From: SB25 sp029560875
Lineage (GTDB): Bacteria; Bacteroidota; Bacteroidia; Bacteroidales; Tenuifilaceae
DNA: 64,000 nt
Reading direction: 5' to 3'
Assembly: GCA_035388225.1 (NCBI GenBank)
Contig: DAOOPM010000001.1
Coordinates: 198,106-262,105, forward strand
Each line of letters opens with the position of its first letter. The stretch's first letter is position 1. Below, piece by piece: positions 42,737 through 51,612 of the stretch. A program made the translations under genes and the position numbers. Below the pieces are notes generated by a model that made no database searches, had not been told where the DNA came from, and saw nothing but the letters and a program-made list of their open reading frames with translations.

Positions 42737-42757
42737 GATAATTAATAGATTAACTTG

Positions 42758-44923
42758 CTAGTAAACTATATTCATCTCCTTTAAAAGATGTCCTGCGCCA
42801 GCAAACTTATCAATAACAAACAATGTATACCTAATATCAAGTGCAATATTACGACAGTAATTTGGGTCGAACATAACATCACTCATGGTGCTTTCCCAGC
42901 ATCGGTCGAAGTTAATGCCAATTAAGTAGCCGTTGGAATCAATTACAGGACTACCCGAGTTCCCTCCAGTTGTATGATTTGTACCTATGAATGCTACAGG
43001 TACAGTACCATTAACAGCATACTGCCCAAAATCTTTCTTCTCGTAAAGTTCAACCAACTTTCTAGGAGGAACATAGTCTGGTACTCCAGCCTGGGTCGAT
43101 TTTTCTATTATACCATCAATTGTAGTGTAGTAGTTGTAAACAACACCATCCTTAGGCTCAAATCCTTCAACTTTTCCATATGTAAAGCGGAGCGTAGAGT
43201 TTGCATCGGGGAAGAAGCGCTTGTCGGGTTGCATCTTCATCAGTCCATCAACATAGGTTCTGTAAAGAATATCCAAACTATCGTTTATTTCAGTTAAACG
43301 AGCCTCAACCTTATCCTTATATAGCAACTCAAATTGTGCATATACATTATAAATATTATCGGACTGGAAATGGCGAGCATTAACGCTATCCATCTCACTT
43401 AAAAGGGTGAATACCCTTACGCTATCAGAGAACACTGTTTGGCTGTATAGGTCGCCTGCCATTTGCATCCAATTGCCCTGATAATTTTGGTAAAGTTTGC
43501 CCAAGAAATCGGGATGATAGCTGGATGGAACCTGCTCGTAGTAGGATTTCATCATCGAGGCGAATACTTCAACATCAACATTAATCTCAAAATCCTTGTA
43601 GAAACCACGCGCATAGTTAATTAAACTATTTTTTGCTGCTTCAAACTTTTCTGCATCTCTAGGCGATTTTACAGCCTCAGCTATTACCTTATCGAAACGT
43701 GATGCGAAATTTACAAGTTCCACGGCATACACAGCCTCCGAACGATAGTCGGAAATTAGTGAAAGTGGCGTTAACTCATCGTAAAGCTTTTTAAATGTTG
43801 GCAACAAATCACCATACTGCTTTTGCAATTCGGGAGATTTATTTGCCCAAGCTGTGAACATATTTTCCAACTCACGTTTTTGAGAAACAGCATCGAGCCT
43901 ACGCAATCCGATGGTCTCCCCTATCCATTTCTTCCAGGCATTAGCAACACCTGCGTGTTTACTTGCATACTGAATGCGTATAGTATCGTTGGCATCCATA
44001 TAGTGGTTGAATATAGAGAGACGAGTATTCCTCAAGTTGATTTTATGAGGATTACTTTGATTGATTAGCAACTCCACAGCGTGCGAAGTAAGGAATTGTT
44101 GAGTACGACCAGGAAAGCCATAAACCAGCGTAAAGTCACCCTCATTTATCCCTTTCATAGAAATGGGAAGGTATCGCTTAGGCTTATAGGGAACATTCTC
44201 TGCAGAGTAAGCCGCAGGCTTATTATTCTTATCGGCGTAAATACGGAAAAGCGAAAAATCGCCGGTATGGCGTGGCCAAACCCAGTTATCGGTATCGCCA
44301 CCAAACTTACCTATAGATTCAGGTGGTGCTCCAACTAAGCGAACATCGCTAAATTCCTCGTAAAGGAAAAGGTAATACTCGTTTCCGTAGTACATTGGAC
44401 GAATAACTGCCACATATCCAACTCCCTCGGCTTCTACTTTTGTTGAAATTTCCTTAATACTAGCAGAAATAGTTTTACGACGTTCTGACTCTGTCATCTC
44501 TTTGGTAACTCCTGTTAGAACCTGAACTGTAACATCCTCCATCCTAACAAGGAAACGAACGGTAAGTCCAGGATTTGGAAGTTCTTCCTGCTTACTCATA
44601 GCCCAAAAACCATTCGAAAGGTAATCGTGCTCAACAGAAGAATGTGCTTGAATTCGGGAAAAACCGCAGTGGTGATTTGTAATTATTAAACCTTCAGCAG
44701 AAATTAATTCCGCAGTACAACCTCCACCGAACTGCACAATGGCATCCTTAAGGCTGGATTGGTTAACGCTGTAAATATCATCAGCAGTTAACTTGAAGCC
44801 CATTTTTTGCATCTCGTTTATGTTCTTGCCTACAAGCATTGGCAACCACATACCCTCATCGGCAACGCTATTGAACGCAACAAATACGGATAGCAGAAAA
44901 GTTATAGCAAATTTTCTCATCAT
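42758..44923 (-). CDS. dpp11: S46 dipeptidyl-peptidase, DPP11 type
   Basis: A periplasmic serine exopeptidase of 721 residues that releases dipeptides from oligopeptides. It has a signal peptide (ITFLLSVFVAFNSVADE). The chymotrypsin-like triad is His85 (TNHHCGFSR), Asp in DTDNWVWPRHTGDF and Ser656 (TGGNSGSPVID). The S1-pocket segment reads INFDRCWESTMSDV: the Arg (674) matches the Arg that gives DPP11 its Asp/Glu preference, where DPP7 has Gly. It follows maf by 5 nt and ends the DUF2520-KdsC-UbiA-Maf-S46 gene run, a common Bacteroidota order. It supports growth on peptides. Confidence 0.93.
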   Translation of the reverse strand: MMRKFAITFLLSVFVAFNSVADEGMWLPMLVGKNINEMQKMGFKLTADDIYSVNQSSLKDAIVQFGGGCTAELISAEGLIITNHHCGFSRIQAHSSVEHDYLSNGFWAMSKQEELPNPGLTVRFLVRMEDVTVQVLTGVTKEMTESERRKTISASIKEISTKVEAEGVGYVAVIRPMYYGNEYYLFLYEEFSDVRLVGAPPESIGKFGGDTDNWVWPRHTGDFSLFRIYADKNNKPAAYSAENVPYKPKRYLPISMKGINEGDFTLVYGFPGRTQQFLTSHAVELLINQSNPHKINLRNTRLSIFNHYMDANDTIRIQYASKHAGVANAWKKWIGETIGLRRLDAVSQKRELENMFTAWANKSPELQKQYGDLLPTFKKLYDELTPLSLISDYRSEAVYAVELVNFASRFDKVIAEAVKSPRDAEKFEAAKNSLINYARGFYKDFEINVDVEVFASMMKSYYEQVPSSYHPDFLGKLYQNYQGNWMQMAGDLYSQTVFSDSVRVFTLLSEMDSVNARHFQSDNIYNVYAQFELLYKDKVEARLTEINDSLDILYRTYVDGLMKMQPDKRFFPDANSTLRFTYGKVEGFEPKDGVVYNYYTTIDGIIEKSTQAGVPDYVPPRKLVELYEKKDFGQYAVNGTVPVAFIGTNHTTGGNSGSPVIDSNGYLIGINFDRCWESTMSDVMFDPNYCRNIALDIRYTLFVIDKFAGAGHLLKEMNIVY

Positions 44924-44928
44924 ATATG

Positions 44929-45531
44929 TTATTGATTATTATTTATAAAGTTGAGTAACTCATTATGCAATTTTTGAACAGGCAACCCCATTACATTAAA
45001 GTAAGAACCCTCAATTCGCTCAATGGCAACATACCCAATCCACTCCTGAATTCCATAGGCCCCAGCCTTGTCGTAAGGTTTATAACGTTCAATATAGTAC
45101 TCTATCTCCTCATCCGTTAAATGTCTAAAATACACATCGGTAAAGGAACTGAAACAGGTTGATTTGTTCACAGTTGACAAGCAAACACCAGTTATTACAG
45201 TATGCTTATTTCCCGAAAGTTGCTTTAATATTGCAACTGCATCGGCTAAATCTACAGGTTTTCCCAACACTTTACCATTGCAAACCACAACGGTATCGCA
45301 AGTAATAAGGATTGTGTCGTTACTTAAACGTTCGGTAAAGAACGATGCTTTATGCTTGGCCAAGTAAGTGGAAACCTGCTCAACGGGTAAATCATCGGGA
45401 TAGGATTCATCCTCGTGATTGGTAGACCAAATCTCAAAATCAACATCAAGCCCCTTAAGCAATTGCTGCCTACGAGGAGAGTTGGATGCGAGTATTAAAC
45501 TTTTACCTTTTATTATATTGTGTAATAACAT
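44929..45531 (-). CDS. maf: Maf family nucleotide pyrophosphatase
   Basis: This 200-residue cytoplasmic protein belongs to the Maf house-cleaning pyrophosphatases that hydrolyse non-canonical or canonical nucleoside triphosphates. Signature segments are LILASNSPRRQQLLKGL, ISITCD-like TILITCDTVVV, GKPVDLADAVAILKQLSG and GAYGIQEWIGYVAIERIEG. The ATG at 45531 is preferred to a TTG one codon upstream. It lies 4 nt after the UbiA gene and 5 nt before the S46 gene, within one operon. Confidence 0.95.
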   Translation of the reverse strand: MLLHNIIKGKSLILASNSPRRQQLLKGLDVDFEIWSTNHEDESYPDDLPVEQVSTYLAKHKASFFTERLSNDTILITCDTVVVCNGKVLGKPVDLADAVAILKQLSGNKHTVITGVCLSTVNKSTCFSSFTDVYFRHLTDEEIEYYIERYKPYDKAGAYGIQEWIGYVAIERIEGSYFNVMGLPVQKLHNELLNFINNNQ

Positions 45532-45535
45532 CAAC

Positions 45536-46492
45536 TTAAATTATCAACCAACGAAAAACAAAAGTATAGAGCAACCCGAACAGCATTATGAACTTATTCA
45601 TTCGGCTTGCTTTATGATAATCGTCTTTGTTCTGCGCCAAAAGCAACATCACAAAAAGCACGAAAATGGGAACCAAAATAAAAAGTACGAAATATATAAA
45701 GGTATAGTAATCGAATTTTCCTGATGGTAAAAAACGCATATAGCTGGCAAAAAGGAAAATCAATACAATAAGCGTAATCATCAATAGCGATGAGGCTATA
45801 ATTTTTGATGCCTTAATTCCGAAATGCACAGGAATAGTGTTGCGACCGTAAACGGTATCGCCCTCAAAATCCTCAATATCCTTTACAATTTCGCGGACAA
45901 ACGTTAGCAAAAATGCAAATAATGCATAACCTCCAACCCAGTACACCATTTTATATAGGTTGATATGGTAAAGGGCGATAACATCCCAGTAAATATCGAA
46001 AAGAGGATACTCAAATATCAACGGAATAAGCGGTACAAGTCCAGTAAGAGTTGCAACAACCAGATTTCCGATGATTAACTGGCGCTTATAGGTGGTTGAG
46101 TAAAACCAAAGTACGCCAGTTGCTAGAACAAAAAGTAACGAAAAAATTGGTCGACCAATTTTTATGGCCACAAGCAATCCTAAGAAAATTCCCAGTGCGC
46201 TTAAAACCATGTGAATAGCAATAGCCATTCGGCGACTAACCGATTTACCGACCACAACAGTTTGCGGACGGTTTACTAAATCGGTTCGAGTATCGAAATA
46301 ATCGTTTATTACATACCCTGCAGCAGTAATACATACGGTAGCCATTACCAACATTGCAAACGACAATAGTCCCAACTGCAACTCAAAGCCAAAACTATGT
46401 AGAATTGGCTCCATTATAAAATACCGCACAAGAAGCATGGTTGCTGCAACTATCAGCAAATTCTTGTACCTTACTAATCGAAGTATTTCCAT
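45536..46492 (-). CDS. UbiA family prenyltransferase
   Basis: This 318-residue polytopic membrane protein has the two Asp-rich metal/diphosphate sites of UbiA enzymes: NDYFDTRTDLVNRP and DIEDFEGDTVYGRNTIP. About eight or nine hydrophobic segments are visible. In Bacteroidota, members at this locus are often called geranylgeranylglycerol-phosphate geranylgeranyltransferases, but the acceptor cannot be read here. The ATG at 46492 is used; the two upstream codons start at a TTG. It is between the KdsC-like gene and maf, spaced 16 and 4 nt. Confidence 0.92.
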   Translation of the reverse strand: MEILRLVRYKNLLIVAATMLLVRYFIMEPILHSFGFELQLGLLSFAMLVMATVCITAAGYVINDYFDTRTDLVNRPQTVVVGKSVSRRMAIAIHMVLSALGIFLGLLVAIKIGRPIFSLLFVLATGVLWFYSTTYKRQLIIGNLVVATLTGLVPLIPLIFEYPLFDIYWDVIALYHINLYKMVYWVGGYALFAFLLTFVREIVKDIEDFEGDTVYGRNTIPVHFGIKASKIIASSLLMITLIVLIFLFASYMRFLPSGKFDYYTFIYFVLFILVPIFVLFVMLLLAQNKDDYHKASRMNKFIMLFGLLYTFVFRWLII

Positions 46493-46508
46493 AACCAATT
46501 TGGGTTAA

Positions 46509-47033
46509 CTACTGTAAACCGTTAGACGATGGTCCCCACTTTCCGTTTAATCGGAGTACCTGCTCAATTACATCGCGCACGCAACCCTTGCCTCCTGCAT
46601 AGGATGAGATGTAGGCCGAAATCTGTTTAATTTCGGGAGCTGCATCGAGAGGACAGGTTGGAATTCCAACTTTTTGCAACACCTCATAATCGGGCAAATC
46701 GTCGCCCATATATAAAATCTGCGAAAGTTCAATTCCATACTTGAACCTAAAATCCTCCAAAGCGTCAACCTTATCGGTTGCACCTAAATATATATCGGTA
46801 ACGCCTAAACCTTTGAAACGCTGCCTCACAGCTTCGGACTTTCCGCCAGAGATAATAGCAATAGGGAATCCACGCTCAACTGCAACGTGAACGGCGTAGC
46901 CGTCGCGGGTGTTGGATGTGCGTAAAAGTTCGCCTGAAGGATGGAGAATTACAGTGCCATCGGTAAAAACACCGTCGACATCAAAAACAAAGGCCTTTAC
47001 ATCGGCGAGTAGTTCTTTAAAGTTCTTTTTCAT
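46509..47033 (-). CDS. kdsC: KdsC-like HAD phosphatase
   Basis: A 174-residue HAD hydrolase without cap domain, similar to 3-deoxy-D-manno-octulosonate 8-phosphate phosphatase of the lipopolysaccharide Kdo pathway. Motif I is FVFDVDGVFTDGTVI (Asp nucleophile and acid), motif II IAIISGGKSEAV, and motif IV YMGDDLPDYEVL. The ATG at 47033 is used because the codon two places upstream is TTG. No other Kdo genes are adjacent, so the substrate is likely but not certain. Confidence 0.92.
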   Translation of the reverse strand: MKKNFKELLADVKAFVFDVDGVFTDGTVILHPSGELLRTSNTRDGYAVHVAVERGFPIAIISGGKSEAVRQRFKGLGVTDIYLGATDKVDALEDFRFKYGIELSQILYMGDDLPDYEVLQKVGIPTCPLDAAPEIKQISAYISSYAGGKGCVRDVIEQVLRLNGKWGPSSNGLQ

Positions 47034-47088
47034 TGACAAGAAAAATATTAATAACCCTAATAATCATTCCATTACTTTTACTATCAAC

Positions 47089-47249
47089 CTTACTTTTTCC
47101 ATGATGAAAAAGTAAGAAAAAAATCTAGGCAAAACTATGCTTCCTCCCGCTCTAATGCAATCCAAAAATTACTGCAAAAATTAGGCAAGCCCCTTTTGCG
47201 TAATTTTAAGTCTTGCATTATTCACGCTCTGCTTGCTCGCAGTTTTGCC
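47089..47249. repeat. Extended imperfect palindromic element
   Basis: The 250-nt gap between the KdsC-like and DUF2520 genes holds nested inverted repeats. CTTACTTTTT pairs with AAAAAGTAAG (47089-47115). GGCAAAACT (47128-47136) pairs with AGTTTTGCC (47241-47249). TAATGCAA (47153-47160) pairs with TTGCATTA (47213-47220). At the centre AAAATTAC-T-GCAAAA (47165-47179) pairs with TTTTGCGTAATTTT (47094 offset 100, 47194-47207). It looks like a foldable, MITE-like unit. Confidence 0.65.
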
Positions 47250-47283
47250 AGCCTAACGCACAAAAAAAACTAAAAACAAAACT

Positions 47284-48060
47284 TTATAGCTTACCCAATT
47301 TTTGAATGCTCAAAGATAATTCATTGTATATTCTTTGCAATTGCTCATCTAAATTGCCCAAAACCGCTGAATGCTTCTCCATTGTTACAATATCGTTACG
47401 GATAGCTGGACCTGTTTGAACATCCTTTGGATTTGTTGTAAACGCTTTTACAACTGTTTCCTCCACCAAAGGTTGCAAAACCTTAAAATCGATACCATTC
47501 TCAGTGGCTAAACGGTATGTCAAAGCCAAAATATGATTGGTAAAATTGCTTGCAAAAACTCCGCTCAAATGCAATAATAATCGTTTTTCGGAATTCAAGT
47601 AACTTACATTATGGCTTAGTTCCTTGCCAACAGCGGTTAGAAAATTCAAAACATCATCGGAGCCTGCTTCAACAAAGATTGGAACATTGCATAAATCGAC
47701 AATTCTACTGCGCGAAAAGGTTTGGAAAGGATAGAAAACTCCAATACCTTTTGATTTCAATGTTGACAAAACTGATAGCGGTGTACTTCCGCTGGTATGT
47801 ACCACAACGCCGTTGACGATAGGAATTGAATCGATAATCTCAGAAATGGAAGAATCGGGAACAGCGATAATGTAGAGGTCTGCAAACCTTTCAATTTCAG
47901 ACAAATTACTAATAGCATTTGAGTTGTATAATTTAGCCAGAGTGGCGGCACTATCAATAGTTCTGGAATAAACCTGAACAATACTCCAACCAGCATTACT
48001 AAAAGCGGAAGCCAGTGATGTTGAAACATTTCCTGCACCTATAAAAATTACTTTTCTCAC
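47284..48060 (-). CDS. Rossmann-fold DUF2520 protein
   Basis: This 258-residue protein joins an N-terminal NAD(P)-binding Rossmann domain (VIFIGAGNVSTSLASAF, GxGxxxxxL) to a helical DUF2520 dimerisation domain (HLSGVFASNFTNHILAL, GPAIRNDIVTMEKH). The overall build resembles ProC and 6-phosphogluconate-type dehydrogenases. The reaction is unknown. The start is GTG, chosen because the Rossmann strand begins at once after it. It heads the gene run KdsC-UbiA-Maf-S46, though a palindromic element separates it from the KdsC gene. Confidence 0.88.
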   Translation of the reverse strand: MRKVIFIGAGNVSTSLASAFSNAGWSIVQVYSRTIDSAATLAKLYNSNAISNLSEIERFADLYIIAVPDSSISEIIDSIPIVNGVVVHTSGSTPLSVLSTLKSKGIGVFYPFQTFSRSRIVDLCNVPIFVEAGSDDVLNFLTAVGKELSHNVSYLNSEKRLLLHLSGVFASNFTNHILALTYRLATENGIDFKVLQPLVEETVVKAFTTNPKDVQTGPAIRNDIVTMEKHSAVLGNLDEQLQRIYNELSLSIQKLGKL

Positions 48061-48119
48061 GAAATAGAAAATCTGATTACTCGCATAAAGTTAGTGCTTT
48101 AATTCGAAGTAAAAAAAGA

Positions 48120-48149
48120 CATCCGGAACCACTTGTGAAGTCCCGGATG
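48120..48149 (-). terminator. Terminator after coiled-coil protein gene
   Basis: On the minus strand CATCCGG and CCGGATG form a 7-bp stem with a 16-nt loop, followed by a run of seven T. Confidence 0.75.
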
Positions 48150-48184
48150 CCAACCCTCTAACCTATGTAAACCTAAACCAAAAC

Positions 48185-48712
48185 CTAATTTCTTGAACTA
48201 TATACGCTTATAAGCATTGAGCATAATTCATACTTTTCGTCCTGTGCATACTGCTCTATTAAATTTGCTGGCATACTAATGCTGTTGAACTTATAATCGT
48301 TTAAGTCAAAATCCATACCATAATTAATGTGTTTAGATTCCTCAATATTGCTATCAGCCTCATTGGAATTTATGCTACTGCTTTTCAAAAAATCATTACC
48401 TGTTGATAGTAAAAAACGTTCAGTGGCCTCATCAATCCAAAACCCACTACTTTCCTCAATCTTAAGCAATGTGGACTGATTCATATTTCTTAAAAATGAA
48501 CGTAACCTAAGCTGAATCATTATATACTCACGGTTCTCAACCTGTAATCGTTTGTTCGACTCAACAAGTTCAGCAACACGCTCAGCACCTTTTAATAAAC
48601 CAGAATCGGAAAATATGTACTCAATTTCCTTTTGATTATCGATAATAGCCTTAGTGTTTTGAGCAATTCTCTCGCCCAACTCAACTAGTAATGTATTGAA
48701 TAACTCACTCAT
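48185..48712 (-). CDS. Coiled-coil protein of unknown function
   Basis: A cytoplasmic protein of 175 residues. The N-terminal two thirds look helical and coiled-coil forming (ELGERIAQNTKAIIDNQKEI, then AERVAELVESNKRLQVENRE). The C-terminal third is Ser/Asn/Asp-rich and probably flexible, ending in a short helix. No known domain was recognised. It is monocistronic with a terminator downstream and a 720-nt gene-free region upstream. Confidence 0.65.
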   Translation of the reverse strand: MSELFNTLLVELGERIAQNTKAIIDNQKEIEYIFSDSGLLKGAERVAELVESNKRLQVENREYIMIQLRLRSFLRNMNQSTLLKIEESSGFWIDEATERFLLSTGNDFLKSSSINSNEADSNIEESKHINYGMDFDLNDYKFNSISMPANLIEQYAQDEKYELCSMLISVYSSRN

Positions 48713-49020
48713 TGATAATCAAATTATTCTATTATTAAATTTACAACTTTAACAGTACAAAAGTCAAATTTGTTTCGCAAGTTTTGACCAACTTATAGTT
48801 AAACTTGATTAAACAATATTAAAAGATTGTTAAAGGATATATTGCTGATAATCTTTTTATTAATAAAGAATAGGGTTTCGAGTGTTTTCTTAGAAATACA
48901 AATTGAATTAACATTTATCGAATATGATACTGAAAAGTTGAAACCACCATGCTCAGAACAACTAAATGCAAAAAATCAATTCAATGTTGCTTAGTTAACA
49001 CAACCTTATGTTTTTTGATA

Positions 49021-49113
49021 GACTCACCCCCTTGTCTGGCTGCGCCAGCCTTCCCCCCTCTCTTTTGAAAAGAGAGGGGGGAGGTTTCGCATTGCGAAAC
49101 CAGGGGGTAAGTC
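49021..49113. repeat. Three-hairpin palindromic element
   Basis: Outer ends GACTCACCCCCT and AGGGGGTAAGTC are reverse complements with one mismatch. Inside are three hairpins in a row: CTGGC/GCCAG (49036-49048), a 14-bp perfect stem CCCCCCTCTCTTTT with its complement (49053-49081), and GGTTTCGC/GCGAAACC (49083-49101). The whole could fold as a clover-leaf. A truncated relative is at 10528-10567. Confidence 0.85.
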
Positions 49114-49312
49114 AATGCTTTTTGAAATTTCTTAAAAATATCTCTAGAATTATACTTTATTCTAACCTTGCAGTTAAGTTTTTTGATGAGTGTTTATGGT
49201 AATTAGTCAATTTGGGTTAGATTTGTACGCTCGTTTTAAACCAGAAAATGCTAGGTGGAAAGCATTTAACTTATTGATATATTAACACATAGAATTAGTG
49301 AGGAAAAATAAA

Positions 49313-49343
49313 TTTCGCTCGCTGAGAACTTTGTGTATTTTTG
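49313..49343 (+). promoter_or_regulatory. Promoter of the etf operon
   Basis: TTTC (49313-49316), 19 nt, then TATTTTTG (49336-49343), close to the TTTG-N19-TAnnTTTG consensus. It implies a leader of roughly 80 nt before etfB. Confidence 0.55.
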
Positions 49344-49433
49344 TAGTTATTTTATTTTCCAAAATAGCATTTAAGTGCTTATTTTTTAGATAGATACAGA
49401 AAAATATGTTTAACTAAATTAATATTTTGACGG

Positions 49434-50183
49434 ATGAAAATTCTTGTTTGTATCAGCAACGTACCGGATACCACCACCAAGGTGAAATTTGTTGATGGTA
49501 ACACCAAGTTGGATGTAAACGGTATTCAGTGGGTTATCAATCCTTGGGATGAACTTTCGCTTACCAGAGCATTGGAATTGAAGGATGACGCTAGCACTGG
49601 TGTAAAATCAGTTACTGTTGCTCACGTTGGTTTAGCAGCATCTGAACCTACAATCAGAAAAGCTCTTGCTATTGGTGCCGATGATGCTATCAGAGTAAAC
49701 GCTGACCCAACCGATGCTTACCATGTTGCTGCTCAACTAGCGGAGGTTGTAAAAAAAGAACAGTTCGATATTATTATGTGCGGAATTGAGTCGAGCGATT
49801 TCAACAGCTCTGCTGTTGGTAGTATGCTTGCTGAATTTTTAGTTATGCCTTCGGTTTCCGCTGTTTCTAGTTTGAGAATTGAAAATGGCACCGCAGTTAT
49901 TACTCGCGAAATTGATGGTGGAAAAGAGATTGTAACTGTTCCTGCACCATTCGTTGCAATTGTACAAAAAGGTATCGCTAAAGAACCAAGAATTGCAGCA
50001 ATGCGCGGTATTATGATGGCACGTACAAAAGTTATCAAACTTTATGAGCCAGTTGCTATTGATGCTTTAACCGAAACTGCAAAGTTTGAAATGCCTGCTC
50101 CAAGAGCGGCCTGCAAGTTTGTTGATGCTGAAAATCCAAAGCAACTAATTGAGCTACTACAGGCTGAAACCAAATTAATTTAA
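49434..50183 (+). CDS. etfB: Electron transfer flavoprotein subunit beta
   Basis: This 249-residue subunit pairs with EtfA to carry electrons from acyl-CoA dehydrogenase. Typical segments are KILVCISNVPDTTTKVKF at the N-terminus, the VINPWDELSLTRALELKD loop and AIGADDAIRVNADPTDAYHV. It binds AMP in classical ETFs or a second FAD in bifurcating ones; which applies cannot be told from sequence by eye. It is the first gene of etfB-etfA-(S23)-oxidoreductase-acyl-CoA dehydrogenase. Confidence 0.95.
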   Translation: MKILVCISNVPDTTTKVKFVDGNTKLDVNGIQWVINPWDELSLTRALELKDDASTGVKSVTVAHVGLAASEPTIRKALAIGADDAIRVNADPTDAYHVAAQLAEVVKKEQFDIIMCGIESSDFNSSAVGSMLAEFLVMPSVSAVSSLRIENGTAVITREIDGGKEIVTVPAPFVAIVQKGIAKEPRIAAMRGIMMARTKVIKLYEPVAIDALTETAKFEMPAPRAACKFVDAENPKQLIELLQAETKLI

Positions 50184-50210
50184 GTTGAACCCTATTAATT
50201 CCGAAATAAT

Positions 50211-51176
50211 ATGTCAGTACTAGTATATACCGAAAACTGGGACGGAAAATTCAAGAAATCATCATTCGAGTTGGTATCTTACGCTAGTAAGGTAGCCGAA
50301 ATGATGGGAACCAGTGCTGTTGCTGTTTCAATTGGTAATGTTGACGAAGCAGAACTAAAACAACTTGGAAACTACGGTGCACAAAAAGTTATCAGCGTAA
50401 ATCAAGATAGCCTTAAAACATTAGATAGCCAAGCATACACTAGCGTTATTGCCACTGTTGCTGAGAAAATTGGGGCAAAAGTTATTGTTGTTGCAAACAA
50501 CAACTCAGGTAAATCTATCGCTCCTCGCCTATCGGTTAAATTAAAAGCTGCGCTAGGTGCAGGTGTAAGCAAATTACCTGTTAGCACTAGTCCATTTACA
50601 GTTTACAAAAGAGCATTCTCTGGTGGTGCATACGCTGATGTTGTTCTAAAAACCGACGTAAAAGTTATCACCCTAGCACAAAACTCTTTCGATATTATCG
50701 AAACTGCTAAAAATGCAACTATCGAGAAGATGGATGTTAGCGTTGATGCTCCAAAAACTCAAGTTAAAGAGGTTCAAAAACAATCAGGAAAACTTTTATT
50801 AACCGATGCTGAAATCGTTGTATCGGGTGGTCGTGGTATGAAATCGGCTGACAATTGGTCTCCAATTATTGAATTGGCAGATTTATTAGGAGCAGCAACC
50901 GCTTGTTCTCGTCCAGTTTCTGACGAAGGATGGCGTCCTCACGATGAGCATACTGGTCAAACCGGTAAAATTATTGCTCCAAACCTTTACTTTGCAGTAG
51001 GTATTTCGGGTGCAACACAGCACATTGCTGGTGTTAGCTCATCAAAATATATTGTTGCAATCAATAACGACAAGAGCGCTCCTATTTTTGAGGTTGCTCA
51101 GTACGGTATTGTTGGCGATGCTCAAAAGGTGCTTCCTCAACTTGTTGCAGCAGTAAAAGAAATAAAAGGAAAGTAG
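50211..51176 (+). CDS. etfA: Electron transfer flavoprotein subunit alpha
   Basis: This 321-residue FAD-binding subunit has the C-terminal signature of EtfA: VVSGGRGMKSADNW, CSRPVSDEGWRPHDEHTGQTG (split in the protein by no gap), LYFAVGISGATQHIAG and YGIVGDAQKVLPQLV. The N-terminal domain is complete. It follows etfB by 27 nt. The neighbouring Fe-S oxidoreductase genes indicate that its electrons go to the membrane quinone pool. Confidence 0.95.
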   Translation: MSVLVYTENWDGKFKKSSFELVSYASKVAEMMGTSAVAVSIGNVDEAELKQLGNYGAQKVISVNQDSLKTLDSQAYTSVIATVAEKIGAKVIVVANNNSGKSIAPRLSVKLKAALGAGVSKLPVSTSPFTVYKRAFSGGAYADVVLKTDVKVITLAQNSFDIIETAKNATIEKMDVSVDAPKTQVKEVQKQSGKLLLTDAEIVVSGGRGMKSADNWSPIIELADLLGAATACSRPVSDEGWRPHDEHTGQTGKIIAPNLYFAVGISGATQHIAGVSSSKYIVAINNDKSAPIFEVAQYGIVGDAQKVLPQLVAAVKEIKGK

Positions 51177-51184
51177 CACATTAT

Positions 51185-51226
51185 AAATGTAAAATGTAAA
51201 ACTCTAAATTTTAAATGTGAAATTAA
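51185..51226 (+). repeat. Heptad array, left bracket of S23 gene B
   Basis: Six contiguous 7-bp words each starting AAA: AAATGTA, AAATGTA, AAACTCT, AAATTTT, AAATGTG, AAATTAA. The two outer words are identical and the third and fourth are degenerate. The array starts 8 nt after the etfA stop. Confidence 0.75.
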
Positions 51227-51232
51227 TTTACA

Positions 51233-51604
51233 ATGGATAACAATAGGAAATACGACCTAGAGGAACGCCTAATTAAATTTGCAATTAGAATGTTAGAGGT
51301 TTCCGAATTACTACCAAATACAAAGGCAGGGAGCCATATCGCAGGACAACTTGTTAGATGTGGAACTTCTCCTGCCTTTAATTATGGTGAGGCTCAATCG
51401 GCAGAATCGCTCAAAGATTTTGTCCACAAGATGGGAATATGCCTTAAAGAGTTAAGAGAGACAAGTATTTGCTTGAAGATTATTGTTCTTAAACCTCTTG
51501 TAAACAATCCGGAGCAACTAAAGGGTGATTTGACTGAGTGCGGCGAATTAATAGCAATATTTACTAAATCAATCAAAACTGCAAAATCGGATAAAAAGGA
51601 GTAA
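51233..51604 (+). CDS. S23/four-helix-bundle protein (copy B)
   Basis: This 123-residue helical protein belongs to the same broad S23/four-helix family as the gene at 11918-12265 but to a different branch: its signature reads QLVRCGTSPAFNYGEAQSAES where copy A has QIRRAAVSVPSNIAEG. Both proteins share four-helix spacing only. It is inserted between etfA and the Fe-S oxidoreductase genes, in the operon direction, so it should not block transcription. Inverted arrays of 7-bp repeats bracket it. No role in electron transfer is expected. Confidence 0.9.
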   Translation: MDNNRKYDLEERLIKFAIRMLEVSELLPNTKAGSHIAGQLVRCGTSPAFNYGEAQSAESLKDFVHKMGICLKELRETSICLKIIVLKPLVNNPEQLKGDLTECGELIAIFTKSIKTAKSDKKE

Positions 51605-51612
51605 GTTAATTC

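Larger units (their letters stand above)
42242..42757. other. Gene-free stretch upstream of hydrogenase operon 2
   Basis: About 515 nt, very AT-rich. It contains two operator-like palindromes (42269-42301), a possible weak -7 box (CAAATTGA on plus, 42318-42325) and the terminator at 42712-42736. Nothing else was recognised between 42350 and 42700. Confidence 0.6.
48713..49433. other. Gene-free stretch upstream of etf operon
   Basis: About 720 nt, mostly AT-rich, with divergent flanking genes. It contains the 93-nt three-hairpin element at 49021-49113 and the etfB promoter at 49313-49343. A 64-codon frame over the hairpins is not supported. No RNA gene was recognised. Confidence 0.6.

Noticed and set aside
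49008..49202. 64-codon frame across the three-hairpin element
   Set aside because: The sequence is explained by inverted repeats; the predicted peptide is low-complexity and no promoter or ribosome site fits.
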